64,000 nucleotides of DNA, taken from the NCBI GenBank assembly GCA_024752435.1, contig CP103020.1, forward strand, positions 1,860,001-1,924,000, given 5' to 3'. The notes under the pieces were generated by a model. That model was not told where the DNA came from, ran no database searches, and worked only from the letters and a program-made list of their open reading frames with translations. Below, piece after piece: positions 45,509-55,950 of this stretch. Positions within the stretch are counted from its first letter, which is position 1, and the number at the start of each line of letters is the position of its first letter. A program made the position numbers and the translations under genes. The DNA comes from Allantophomopsis cytisporea (taxonomy: Eukaryota > Ascomycota > Leotiomycetes > Phacidiales > Phacidiaceae).

Positions 45509-47496
45509 GATGTGAATAAAAGTTTGAAGAACTAAATAGGTAGAGAAGATTCGCGAATCTTGTTACTCGTATATAAGAATACAACACCGATGTATCGGCT
45601 GTATGAAGAGTGTAGAACGTACGATGATATATAGGAGCAGATAGGCGGATTCGCCAACCTCCAACGACTTCAAGTGGAAAGAATTCCTAGTCACGTCAAC
45701 TCCATAACCTTGTAACAACCCATGTGAGATTGTTCTCCCATATGCGCAAGCACGAGAGACTATAGTGCCCCGCCTGGCTAAGGGCGGATTTGCAGATACT
45801 GTATCCATTATCATATACGAGATACAATGTGATACGCGATATTGAAATGCCTGGTAGATGCATTAGCTCAGAACAACACAGAAGATCGACAGTGGCGGTT
45901 GGCTTAAAAATGCGAAGTACGAAGTAAAGGACGAGGATTAAAACATGTTGTAGTTGATAGGTCAATGTCTCGCTCGGCTCGAGAATTCGAAGTAGCCGAG
46001 CTCGGGCCGTCCCTTTACCCAGGGGGTTAATCAGAACAACCTTACGCAATAACCGTATATATGAACGCCAAAGCCAGTGTATCTAACTGATTCCAGAAGA
46101 GAAGCGGAGCCAGAGAGCCGGAGAAAGACCGTGAAGACCTCCGATGTTCCTTTATTCTGATTTGTAATGATTGTTAACTTTAAGTTAACCATATGTCAAT
46201 GATAGTTGGATGCGGAATACTTCCATCTTTGTTATCAGAAGTGATAGATCCACATGGGAGAGTACTCGCAAAGATTATTCAGAGTGGACATCTAATTCTA
46301 TGCAGTGTGGATCGATAAGTGTCTAACAAGCCTGTTTAAAATGATCAGCAATGAGGCCAAGAAAAAATTACTAAAATCTGTTGAGTTGTTAGAGCCATGT
46401 AACTTCTAAACTAGCACTCGAGGCCATACAAGAATTGAGATTTGTAGGATCATCGAGTGATACAATCATGCAAAACCGTACGTTTATTAGAAAATTAGAC
46501 AGTGAATGAGATCAGTACGCTTGCCAAGAGCTAAACAATCTTAAATGGTCCGTTTTAGAAAAATTGGTAGGACATCAAGACTCAGCAGAGAGAATAATTC
46601 AGATAGTTTAGTAACAGTACGATAGTAGAAGACATGCTCAGAATAAAACTGTTAGCTTTCGCAATTATAAAGTTCCGTGGGATAGTCAACAGCGATTTTG
46701 TCCCTAAGAATCTCATCTAACCCCCGCTCAAATAAGGTTCCATATAATATGAGTACTGAAAAAACTAACCTATAATGCTCCAGTGTTCAGTCAGTCCCCT
46801 GTTTGTCCAACTGCCGTTCACCTATGCTATTGATGCCATCAAACATCCTTTTTTTTGCTTACCGAATCTCCGAGACATTTTACACGTACACAGCGGTTGC
46901 AGAAGAGCCACATCCAGATGAAGCAGGGTTTCCAGAAGAAGCAGGTGTAATATGAGCAGTGTACTCGAATGGGATACTACATTTACAACATGCAAGCGAA
47001 GCTCGACCATTTCAGTCTAGAAAGGGGTGATTCTTCAGTCTTGGTCATCCTTAGAGTAACTTTTAGTATCAGTACGAAATCATAAAAGAACCTTGTAGCG
47101 GTCAGACTTACCCATGAGGCCAGAAGAAGCCACAGAGGATGCTCTGAGTGTGTTTAGGGATTTCCACAAAAGTGGTGGGTACAGAGTGTCCGTGTAGTAT
47201 ACATTGACAATCAGTACGGAGTGCAAGCTTATCTCTTGGCAAAGACGTTTAGGCGAATACAACTTCTTCTGTTAGATGTCAGAGGAATCACTAGTATTGG
47301 AACTCGACATTCATTGGATTGCCGTAGCCGAGCACTACGAATCAGTGAAGGCCCTCCGAATCAGCACAACGGTGATAAGGTGGTGGGAAAATAAGAAAGA
47401 ATCGATGGTCATGCTTCATTCCAAATTGCATTATTATACATATCCACACTGTGAATCAGTGCAGACCAATGCCTTCTAGCATTTTTCTTTAACTAA
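45509..47496. other. Gene-free spacer left of RPN7
   Basis: No gene supported; open frames are below 118 codons and lack family resemblance. It holds the promoter side of the dioxygenase and the 3' side of RPN7. A perfect 17 nt palindrome (GTTAACTTTAAGTTAAC, odd centre) lies at 46173-46189. Confidence 0.5.
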
Positions 47497-49071
47497 TCAT
47501 GCTCTTTCACTTCCTCTCAGCCTTACGGCTTGGCCATACTTCTGCAACTTGGTGATGAGTTGATCACCCTGCTTTACAACGTCATGGTATTGCTTGTTCT
47601 TGTCATCAGGACGATTCGTCTCGATGACGCCCTTGCCGGTCACACGATCAATGGTACATGGGATTCGGTCTGCGGCAATGAACTTGGCAAGATCACTAAA
47701 TAGTCAGTATTGAAGGTTATTCAAGGTGGTCCCAGTAAGAACTTACCGATCAAGGAAATCAACAGTGACACCAAAATCATTGGCCATGCTCTCAAGACCA
47801 ACAACACGGTAACTTTGAAGGAGCTGCTGGTAAGCGCGTAGACGCATCTCACGAACAAACCATCCACGATGCTCATAGAGGTAGCGATCTTGGCTATTGA
47901 AATTGACTTCGACAGCGGCGAGAGCACCAAAGAATGATTTGTAGTTTCCAGTGTACAAGCTACTGACAAGCTGCGCAAGAGGTGAAAAGTCGATTGCGGC
48001 TTCAACCTCTGGCTGATCAGTCGTAGACCCAAGAGTTGTAAGGTTGACTGCGGTCTTGGCTGGATGTGGTGTAGCAGACGTAGATACATCTTGCATCTCC
48101 TCGTCTGCACCTGGTCCAGCAGAAATGGCTCCGGAGAGCGCTAACAGCTTATCCTCCCCATCACCAAGAATAGCCTTGATTTCTGGTGCGTCTACTACCT
48201 TCGATTTGAAGTCAACTCGCTTCAGAGAAACAGAACCGGCAAGCACAGAATATACAACAAGGGATGAGTATGTGCAGAGCTCGTAGCTAGTGAAGGTGGA
48301 TAGACTGTCGAGGAGGAGAGGAGCGGCAAGATTGTATGATCGAACAGTAAGAAGGTATAATCCATGGTAAGCCTTGAGTCGATTTCGACGATCCCAGTCT
48401 CCACCACTTTCTACAAGTGTCTGTGCTCGTTCGATATGTTTCTTCACCAGTAACTTGTCGCCAAAGAAGATGCCCATGCGGATGATCGCAAGTACTAGAT
48501 CTATCTTCGTACCCAATACGCCAGTGTTCTCGAATACTTCTTCGTATGCGGCAATAGCTCGATCCTATAACAGGAATTAGTCTTTTGATATCAAAGATCA
48601 GCCTGCCATGTATACCTTGTCTCCGACGCGCGCCCAGAACTCAGCTCTCTTTCCTCTTGCAGCCTGAACCTCTGTATCTCCAGCCTTTTCTGCAGCTTCC
48701 TCCTCCTCCTTCTTAAAACCCTCCAACTCTTCATCATTCTCCTTCTTCAGCTTCTCATAAAGAGCTTCATCCCATGGCAAATCGACATTTGGAATCTTGT
48801 GTTTGCTAGCAACCAAACCAGCAGCACTTGGTTTGCGACCTGGAGCAGCCGTTGTCTTGGAGGCGCTTTCGCCTGAAGCATTCAAAATACCCTCGGTTGG
48901 GTGTGCCAAATACCGATATAATGGCGCCATCTTATGCTCGGTGATAGCATCTTGGAGACTCTTCAAGGAAGCTTGTTGGGCTGGTTTCGGTGATGAGGTG
49001 TTGGTAAGCGTGAAGATGTGTTGTGAGATCGGTAGAAGAGGGTACTTGGCATATTGAGGGTCGGAACCCAT
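47497..49071 (-). CDS. RPN7: 26S proteasome lid subunit RPN7
   Basis: Exons 49071-48616, 48564-47747 and 47695-47497 give 490 residues from MGSDPQYAKYPLLPISQHIF. Rpn7 (PSMD6) is a PCI-type scaffold subunit of the 19S lid, next to Rpn3. The N-terminal part is helical and acidic (EELEGFKKEEEEAAEKAGD); the solenoid continues with DRAIAAYEEVFENTGVLGTK, LVLAIIRMGIFFGDKLLVKK, LKAYHGLYLLTVRSYNLAAP. The PCI/winged-helix end contains RYLYEHRGWFVREMRLRAYQ, YRVVGLESMANDFGV and IPCTIDRVTGKGVIETNRPD. A Ser/Thr/Ala-rich insertion (EEMQDVSTSATPHPA) lies between solenoid and PCI and explains a length above yeast's 429. In-frame codons extend upstream of the ATG but have no credible start. Divergent from the cap methyltransferase, 348 bp between ATGs. 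Confidence 0.95.
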
Positions 49072-49419
49072 GATGAATAGAAGTCTGGGGGTTCTTAGAA
49101 TATATGTGGTGTCGGTTGGTTGTATGAAATTGTTCAAAAGTTCACTAAATTGCTGAGAGTTGTGTTTGTATGTGTTGACGTTGCATGATACTACCTGGAG
49201 CTCGAAGCTCGACCCGGCCGCGCCCAAGCTCTAGCGTCATTTACGCGAGGCAACGAGGCTGAACTCCGAACCTTGTCAACCGCAGTTCTGTGTAGCATTG
49301 GTGCTTAAGACTATGAACATATAAAATCGGAACACAGATCACTTTTATATAGATATATTTCGGACGACATATCCGTGCAAAAAACAATATCACAACCATC
49401 AAGAATCCGACCATTAATC

Positions 49420-50817
49420 ATGGCGGACAACGATCCTACAGAGGAGCAAGCTCAGCCATACCAAGCAACCCAACTCCAGGCCGCCAAGAAACGCCAGCGT
49501 TCTCCATCCTCACCCAGCTCTCCGCAGCGAAAACAAAAACGTCCAGGTAAACGAGCTCGAATCACCGAGTCAGAACGCGAGGCAATTCGCCAGAGACAAG
49601 CTGAGCGTGAGAGAGAGCAACAGGCCGCTATCCAAACGAGTGGAATTCATGATGCCGTTCGATCGCATTACAATGCAGTCCCGGAGCGTGGTCGTGATTG
49701 GCGTCGAACGGATAGCAGGATTAAGGGATTGAGAAGTTTTAACAATTGGATCAAGAGCACGATCATTCAGAAGTTTTCTCCAAGTGAAGATTATACCCCA
49801 GGCGCACAGGAATTTGGAAGCAGACGCTTTGAAGATAATCAGAACCTTCCTGGCTTACTTGTGCTGGATCTAGGCTGTGGAAAGGGTGGAGACTTGGGCA
49901 AGTGGGAGCAAGCTCCACAGAAGGTTGACCTCTACGTTGGGCTCGATCCTGCAGATGTGTCAATTGATCAGGCCAAGGAGAGATATCGCTCAATGGCCAC
50001 CAGGGGAAGAGGAGGTCGAGGTGGCCGTGGGAGTTTTGGTGGAAGGCCTCGACGACCATTGTTCCAGGGTGAATTCTTTGTCAAGGACTGCTTCGGAGAA
50101 ACGGTGGAAGATATCAAACTGGTCCGAGAAGTTGGCTTTGATCCTACTGGTGGCCGTCAAGGTGGAGGCAAGTTTGATGTTGTCAGTATGATGTTTTGCA
50201 TGCACTACGCTTTCGAAAGTGAGGAGAAGGCACGTGGAATGTTAAAGAATGTTGCTGGAGCACTCAAGAAGGGAGGTAAGCTCATCGGAACCATTCCAAA
50301 CTCAGATGTAATCAGTGCCCAAGTGAAGGCTTTCAATGAAAAACACTCCAAGAAAGCAAATCCTGAAAATCCTACCACCAATGGCAACGAAGACGTTGAA
50401 GAGGGCGAAGAGAAGGAGGAAGGAGAGGAGACAGAGGAGGGGGAGGCGGAACCAACAGCAGAATGGGGTAATGATATCTACCGCGTCCGATTCCCAGGCA
50501 AAACCCCAGACGATGGTATATTCCGTCCACCATATGGTTGGAAATATAGTTACTTCCTGCACGAAGCTGTCGAAGAAGTGCCGGAGTACGTCGTTCCATG
50601 GGAAGCTTTCCGTGCCATTGCTGAAGACTACAATCTGGAAATGGAGTATCACAAATCATTCGATGAGATTTGGAAAGCTGAGAAAGACGACGAGACCTTG
50701 GGCCCATTAAGTGAGCGTATGGGTGTCCGACAGAGGGGTGGTGGTCCATTGCTAGTCAGTGACGAAGAGATGGAAGCCGCAAGCTTTTATGTGGGTTTCT
50801 GCTTCTACAAGGTTTGA
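49420..50817 (+). CDS. ABD1: mRNA cap guanine-N7 methyltransferase (ABD1)
   Basis: Intronless, 465 residues from ATG 49420 (MADNDPTEEQ). The enzyme transfers a methyl group from SAM to N7 of the cap guanine on nascent nuclear transcripts. The N-terminal ~75 residues are charged (KKRQRSPSSPSSPQRKQKR). The catalytic domain shows VRSHYNAVPERGRDWR, the FNNWIKSTII helix, motif I LDLGCGKGGDLGKW, LYVGLDPADVSIDQAKERY, DVVSMMFCMHYAFESEEKA, GGKLIGTIPNSDVI and the C-terminal FRPPYGWKYSYFLHEAVEEVPEY. Two insertions interrupt it: an RGRGGRGGRGSFGG loop after the SAM-binding strand and a Glu/Gly-rich acidic loop (EEGEEKEEGEETEEGE) before YRVRFPG. Essential residues appear intact. Confidence 0.95.
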   Translation: MADNDPTEEQAQPYQATQLQAAKKRQRSPSSPSSPQRKQKRPGKRARITESEREAIRQRQAEREREQQAAIQTSGIHDAVRSHYNAVPERGRDWRRTDSRIKGLRSFNNWIKSTIIQKFSPSEDYTPGAQEFGSRRFEDNQNLPGLLVLDLGCGKGGDLGKWEQAPQKVDLYVGLDPADVSIDQAKERYRSMATRGRGGRGGRGSFGGRPRRPLFQGEFFVKDCFGETVEDIKLVREVGFDPTGGRQGGGKFDVVSMMFCMHYAFESEEKARGMLKNVAGALKKGGKLIGTIPNSDVISAQVKAFNEKHSKKANPENPTTNGNEDVEEGEEKEEGEETEEGEAEPTAEWGNDIYRVRFPGKTPDDGIFRPPYGWKYSYFLHEAVEEVPEYVVPWEAFRAIAEDYNLEMEYHKSFDEIWKAEKDDETLGPLSERMGVRQRGGGPLLVSDEEMEAASFYVGFCFYKV

Positions 50818-51251
50818 TATCTGCGTAACACTTGGGTGGGCATCACACGGCGTCGTGGGAATAAGGCTAGGGATCTGATCAAAATGTGGCATGGTTTCCG
50901 CCGGGAAATTTCGGATTTTTTGGTACCAGTAACGAAACAGGTGGAATTCTTTACATCGGCAATTATAGCCAAAAAAACAAAAAAAAAAAAACTAAAGAGA
51001 GAAATAGAGATTGAAAAAACAACTAATAAGAAACTGTTCCACCAGGTATCCAGAATCTCATCATATAAATAAAGTGCCGCCGAAGAGACGTGACCCAAAG
51101 AATATACATGTCGTCGGATAAACACACAAACCCATACCCCAGCCGGCCACCAACGCAAGGCTACCGCACCCGCTGACTAAGCGCCTCACAATTCGACCTC
51201 GACCACAATAAGTCGCCGGAGACCACTCCACAAAGCACAACATAATTTACA
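50818..51251. other. Spacer between ABD1 and MRPL39
   Basis: 434 bp between two rightward genes; includes an A-rich run near 50,970-51,020. No gene seen. Confidence 0.5.
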
Positions 51252-51685
51252 ATGGCGAAGAAAGGTATGGACCGCCCTTCCATACACTACGTTCCCTTTC
51301 GTCCCTATGGATGTTTCACGACAATGGCAACGGGCAATTGGAAAACGCAAAGCTGACAGGCGCCCATAGCAAAATCCCGCACGATCGCCGTGCGCTTGAT
51401 CTCGATGGCCATGACCGGGTACTACAGAACGCTGGTGCGTCCGAGAGCGCACCGTCCTTTGAGCATGCTCAAGTATGATCCTGTTGGTAGGTTGCCCCAA
51501 GAGCATATTTATGGGAACGAAATGTTGTATGGAGGAGATGGGTGGACTTCCGACTTTGCGAGTGGGATGTGTAAACTGGGATGGAATTGGGGTTGATATT
51601 GCTTGATATGTTTCGGGCGTGGCTAACTATTACAGTGCGCAAGAAGGTACTTTTCCTCGAGCAGAAACGTGGAAAGGGTTCATAG
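51252..51685 (+). CDS. MRPL39: Mitochondrial ribosomal protein bL33m (MRPL39)
   Basis: Three short exons, 51252-51264, 51370-51486 and 51636-51685, give 59 residues that match the bL33 family end to end: [59 protein letters not shown]. bL33 is a small zinc-ribbon-derived protein of the large mitoribosomal subunit; the mitochondrial form, as here, lacks the Cys pairs. The first exon holds only 13 coding bases; introns of 105 and 149 nt exceed the total coding length, so the gene is easily missed by ORF scanning. Both joints are in phase 1. Ends 350 bp before the stop of the leftward coiled-coil gene. Confidence 0.93.
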
Positions 51686-52035
51686 AGCTCTCGGCGCAAC
51701 GATGGATACGAAAAGGTGGACCACGGTTCCGTTGAGAATACAGGTTGATGGAGGAGGGCGTGGAGACAGGAATGTACAAGTAGGGAGGGCATTGTTCAGC
51801 ATGCATGAATGGCGTTTGGGACTGGAATAAGGGTTCGAGCTCGGAATTTAGCAAATAAAAGGCTATTCTGAAGACTATCTTGACAGTCCATGAGCAAAAA
51901 TATAGCAACCAAGCACGGCTGCTCCTATGTTACTTCGAAATACCAGCAATTAGAAGAAACAAGACCTTCTCATGATCTAAGCAATTAGCACATACAGCTT
52001 ACTAGGTAAAGAAATATTTGTTCTCCATGCAGACG

Positions 52036-55000
52036 TTAGTCCCTTTTTCTCCTTGATGATGTTCTCTCGTCAGGGTTGCTGAATGACACAGACTTCATGT
52101 TGTTTCTTCTCTCTCGACGGCGAGTACCCTTTGGCGGAGAAGAGAGTGTTGCTGGCTGGCAAAACGATGTTGTTGCTTTGCTCGCTTCGTGCTGACCGAT
52201 GTTCTGGTATTTAATGCTAGAGTTACTTGTGTTGATATTCGTGCTGGACTGCGTCTTTTGAGCAATAGACGTAGATCTGGAAATGTGAGATGGATCTCCC
52301 GATGATTTTGATAGTGAGTACTGCTGCTGAGAACTTTGATCATCCTTATCTGGCTGGCTCCCAAAATGCCGTGATCTCACTTCGGTATCCTGCTGGGGCG
52401 GCTTCAAGGTTGTATAAGATATAGTGCGCCGCGCCGATGGTGTTGTCTTCTTAGTCAGTTGCTCTTCGTCGCCTTCAGAGCCTTCAATCTCAGCGAAAGA
52501 ACGAATGTCGCTTACATCCCGTTTGCCATCCAATGTAGAAGGTTTTGCATGGTCGACGTTGCTAGACTGGACATTGGTAAAGCTTCGAGATCTAGACCTC
52601 AAACCACCCGTCTGGATTTTGGTTGACTGAGATTTCACCGCTTGAACTTGTGCCTGTTGGAATTTCTGGCGCTTTGGACTATCAACGTAATGTTCCAGCG
52701 CAGTATTGGATGGTCGTTTATTGCGTCCCGTTGAACTTCCACCTGGCTGGTTCGCGATGGCTGGTTGTGATTGTAGTCTACAAGATTCTGCTCTTGCAAG
52801 TGCCAAAGAATCCACCCTCTTCTCAATATCTTGAAAACCATCTAGGATATAACTGATGGACTCTGAAGTTGGTCCTACTTGCGAGAGAACCTCGCAAACC
52901 TTCTTGTCAAAGGCTGACTTATTGGCCACCCAGTCATCAAGTTCTTCTTTGAGAAGTTGGTGGTTGGCGGCCTGTGCCTCGTTGTTCTTAGTAGCGATAC
53001 GCAGTTGCAAGGACAAACGATCACGTTCGTATGTTGCATTCGTTAAGTCATCCTCCTGCTTTTGTATTTGGGTAGTCATTTGAACTGTCAAGTCTGCTAT
53101 CTTTTTGTTATGCAGCTCTTCCAACTCCTTCCGACCTCTCGCCACCGAAGACTCGTAAATAGACTGTTGCCGCTGAAGGTCGAGTGTAGCTGTGTTCAAA
53201 TCTTCCCTCAGCCTGTCGTTTGTCTGGTCTGTGAGCTTGATTTTGTCATTCCTCTCAGACATTTGTTTCTTTAATCCATTGATCGTCTTCTCAAGCTTCG
53301 TGTTACGGTCTTTGAATATCTGAAGGTCCTCAGCCATTGCCATGTCATTTTCAGCTGCCAATCGTGCAGCCGACATCTCTTGGTCTTTCGAAGTAAGAGC
53401 GTCTTGCAATCTTTCAATCTCGGCTTTAGCTTTCTGTAGCTCAGTTGACTGAGTTTCGTTAGCAGCACGAAGCTCAACTACTTCACGATTTAACTGATTT
53501 AGGGCCTCCTGATCTTTTCGCATGGCCTCCATTTGTGATTGAAAGCAGGTATTGAATTCATCGCCATACAGCCGTGACTCGGAAGTGTCTTTTTCGACGT
53601 TATTTAGGCGATCATTGATACTTTGAAAAGTTAGGTCTCCTTCTCCTATTACTGCTCGAAGGACTGGTACCTTGTATTCAGAGACGCAACAAGGTTTGGG
53701 AGATCTGCCATCGCTGGAGGGTACTCTGCGGGTCTCAATAAGTGCAACGTATCAAGCCTCTCATCAAATCTATAGAAAATTAGGCACTGAACCTGATATG
53801 GGGTATCAAGAAGAACTTACCTGCTCTGTCCTGATTCATAGGACTTGATCAAGTCGTTGAATGCAGTGCTATTTGCATCCAATTTCTTAGTAATATTAGA
53901 CTCATAGGCGATGAACTGGTTTTTAAGCTCTGTATAACGATTCTTCTCATCTTCAATGTGCTTCGTTGCCTGTTCCACCATACCTCTTTGTTTCTGTAGC
54001 TCTCTTGTTCTGACTTCGAGTTCGGCACGCAGTGTATCTTCAACTTCCTGCACTATTGTTTCAAACGTCAGTCGGGCATTTGAGGATATTTCAAAGGCTG
54101 ATAACTTACGTCTCTCAAGATCCTTCCCATAGCCGGTCGCTTCTTGACACAGCAACTGCGAATAGTGAGTTCGGATTTCTTCCTCTCTATCCTGACTCTG
54201 GGACTGGTACTCTCTGAACTTGAGAACTATTGCTTCATCTTGTCCCTTGAGAATTTGAACCTCGCTACACAGACTTCGATGGTCTTCAACAATTCTTGCA
54301 AGTGATGCTCGGGTTAAAATGGCTCCCGTTCTCAATCTTTCATTCTCCTTCTCAGCTTCCACTCTCGCCTCGATTGACTCTTGCATTCTGTGATTTGCAA
54401 CGCAATATCTGTTTGTAAGATCATCAATTTTCTTGTCATACTTTCGAATTGTAAGATCCCTGCTTGTGGCTTGTTCTTTCTCTTCTCGTAACATTTCAAA
54501 ACCCCACTGAAAAACACTGAGAGCTGTTGGAGTTGACGTAGCTTCCTGGTCATAAGAAATCGCTGCAGAAACTACTGACAGGGGTCTGCGAGGAGGAGTG
54601 GGCGCACGAGGCAGCTCGATATCGAAATCCTCTGCTCTTTGACTAGAAGCTCGATGAGAAGAGTTTTGAATGATTCCCTTCTTCGCAGGCGAACGGAAAG
54701 CTTTCTTCTGGTGACTGCTTGTGAGAGGATTCTGTGGACGCCGTGAATTTTGATGCGATATTTGCATATCCTGTGCAGGCCTATTGTTTTCACCTGTGTA
54801 GCTCGTACCAAGAGGCCGGGAAGGATTACGCCGAGATGGGTCCAGGCTATGATGGGAGGTCTCGTTACCTAAATCCTTTTCATGAGAGTGCTGTTGATTT
54901 GCGGACCTTGAAACCCCTACACTTGCCGCAGGATGGACTGTAGGACGTGAACTTTCGGGTTTTGGTCGATTGTCTTTCCTATGAGCAACGGTCTTCGTAT

Positions 55001-55950
55001 CCTCAGTTCGGGCTATCTCTTGAGGAAATGGTGGAACTGGAGGTTTCGATACAATGGATCCTGAAGATTGTACAGTAGATGATGTCGCCTTTAAATCCCT
55101 GTTACAAATTAGCTACAAAATATCACAGTTCGATTAGAAGTGGCCTTACTTTTTCTGCAAATCAAATGGGGGAGAAGGTTTGTTGGAGTCATGAAATCTA
55201 CAGAATGATGACTGTTTGGACAGCCCCGCTTCGCTGCCTTTCATCGAAGCTTCCTCCCCATGACTACTTTTCATCTCTATGATGGAAGTTTTTGGCTGCG
55301 GAACAGACGCTTCTGGGGTGGTTTGTTGAAGAAACAAGTCTCTTGAATTTCCACCACGAACTTTGATCATGGGAACGTGGATTCCCAGATCTGATAAGCA
55401 TTATTAACAAGGTGTCTTGAGAGAGAACGCAAAGTAACAAACCTGATGAGTCATCATGAAGTGATTGATTCTGAGTATTCGAGGATACAAAGGGTTTATG
55501 GTTGGATAAAGAGCCCGAAACTTGACCTGGTTGAAACATAAAGTCGTGGCCAACATTTTCAATCGATACTGGTAGAGATCTTTGGAATGGCTTTGATCCC
55601 GGTTTATCAATGTCTGAGGTTTTGGCTAAAAGACTTTGATCATGACCATCTTGCGAAGTCTTATATGATAGGCCCTGATCTTCTTGCGACGGATAGCCGA
55701 CGTTTGCCGGCTGTGGTACCACGAGGTCGACTTCATCAAGCTGAGACTCATCGACATGAGATCTCAAGCTTTCGTCCCCATCGTAGAACTGGGTAGCACT
55801 GACTTGAACCTTAGACTCATCGTCTGCCATTTTCGGTTCTGAAAGTTCGGTAGTATCATCTGTTGGTGAAGTGGGTAAAGGAGCTGAAAATGAAGAACTA
55901 GAGTCATCGGAACCAATGTATTGGTTCTCATGAATCGGAATTGAGGACAT
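52036..55950 (-). CDS. Large coiled-coil protein with N-terminal SQ/TQ cluster
   Basis: Exons 55950-55443, 55390-55150, 55098-53821 and 53713-52036 join in phase to 1,234 residues. The N-terminal ~220 residues are acidic and disordered with many SQ/TQ sites (VSATQFYD, DESQLDEV, GYPSQEDQ, YKTSQDGHDQ), as in substrates of Mec1/Tel1-type kinases. A Pro/Ser-rich basic stretch follows, with RAPTPPRRPLS. Two long coiled-coil blocks come next: about 480-680 (MLREEKEQAT.. RELQKQRGMVEQATKHIEDE) and 730-960 (ELQKAKAEIERLQDAL.. KQMSERNDKIKLTDQ). The C terminus is basic and Ser-rich with SPKRQK and SSRRKRD, suiting a nuclear or chromatin-bound location. I do not recognise the family; the layout resembles meiotic chromosome-axis or transverse-filament proteins, or spindle-pole factors. 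The third intron (53714-53820) has a nested alternative acceptor that leads to an early stop; the chosen acceptor keeps the frame open (SSDGRSPKPCCVSEYKVPVL). Confidence 0.75.
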
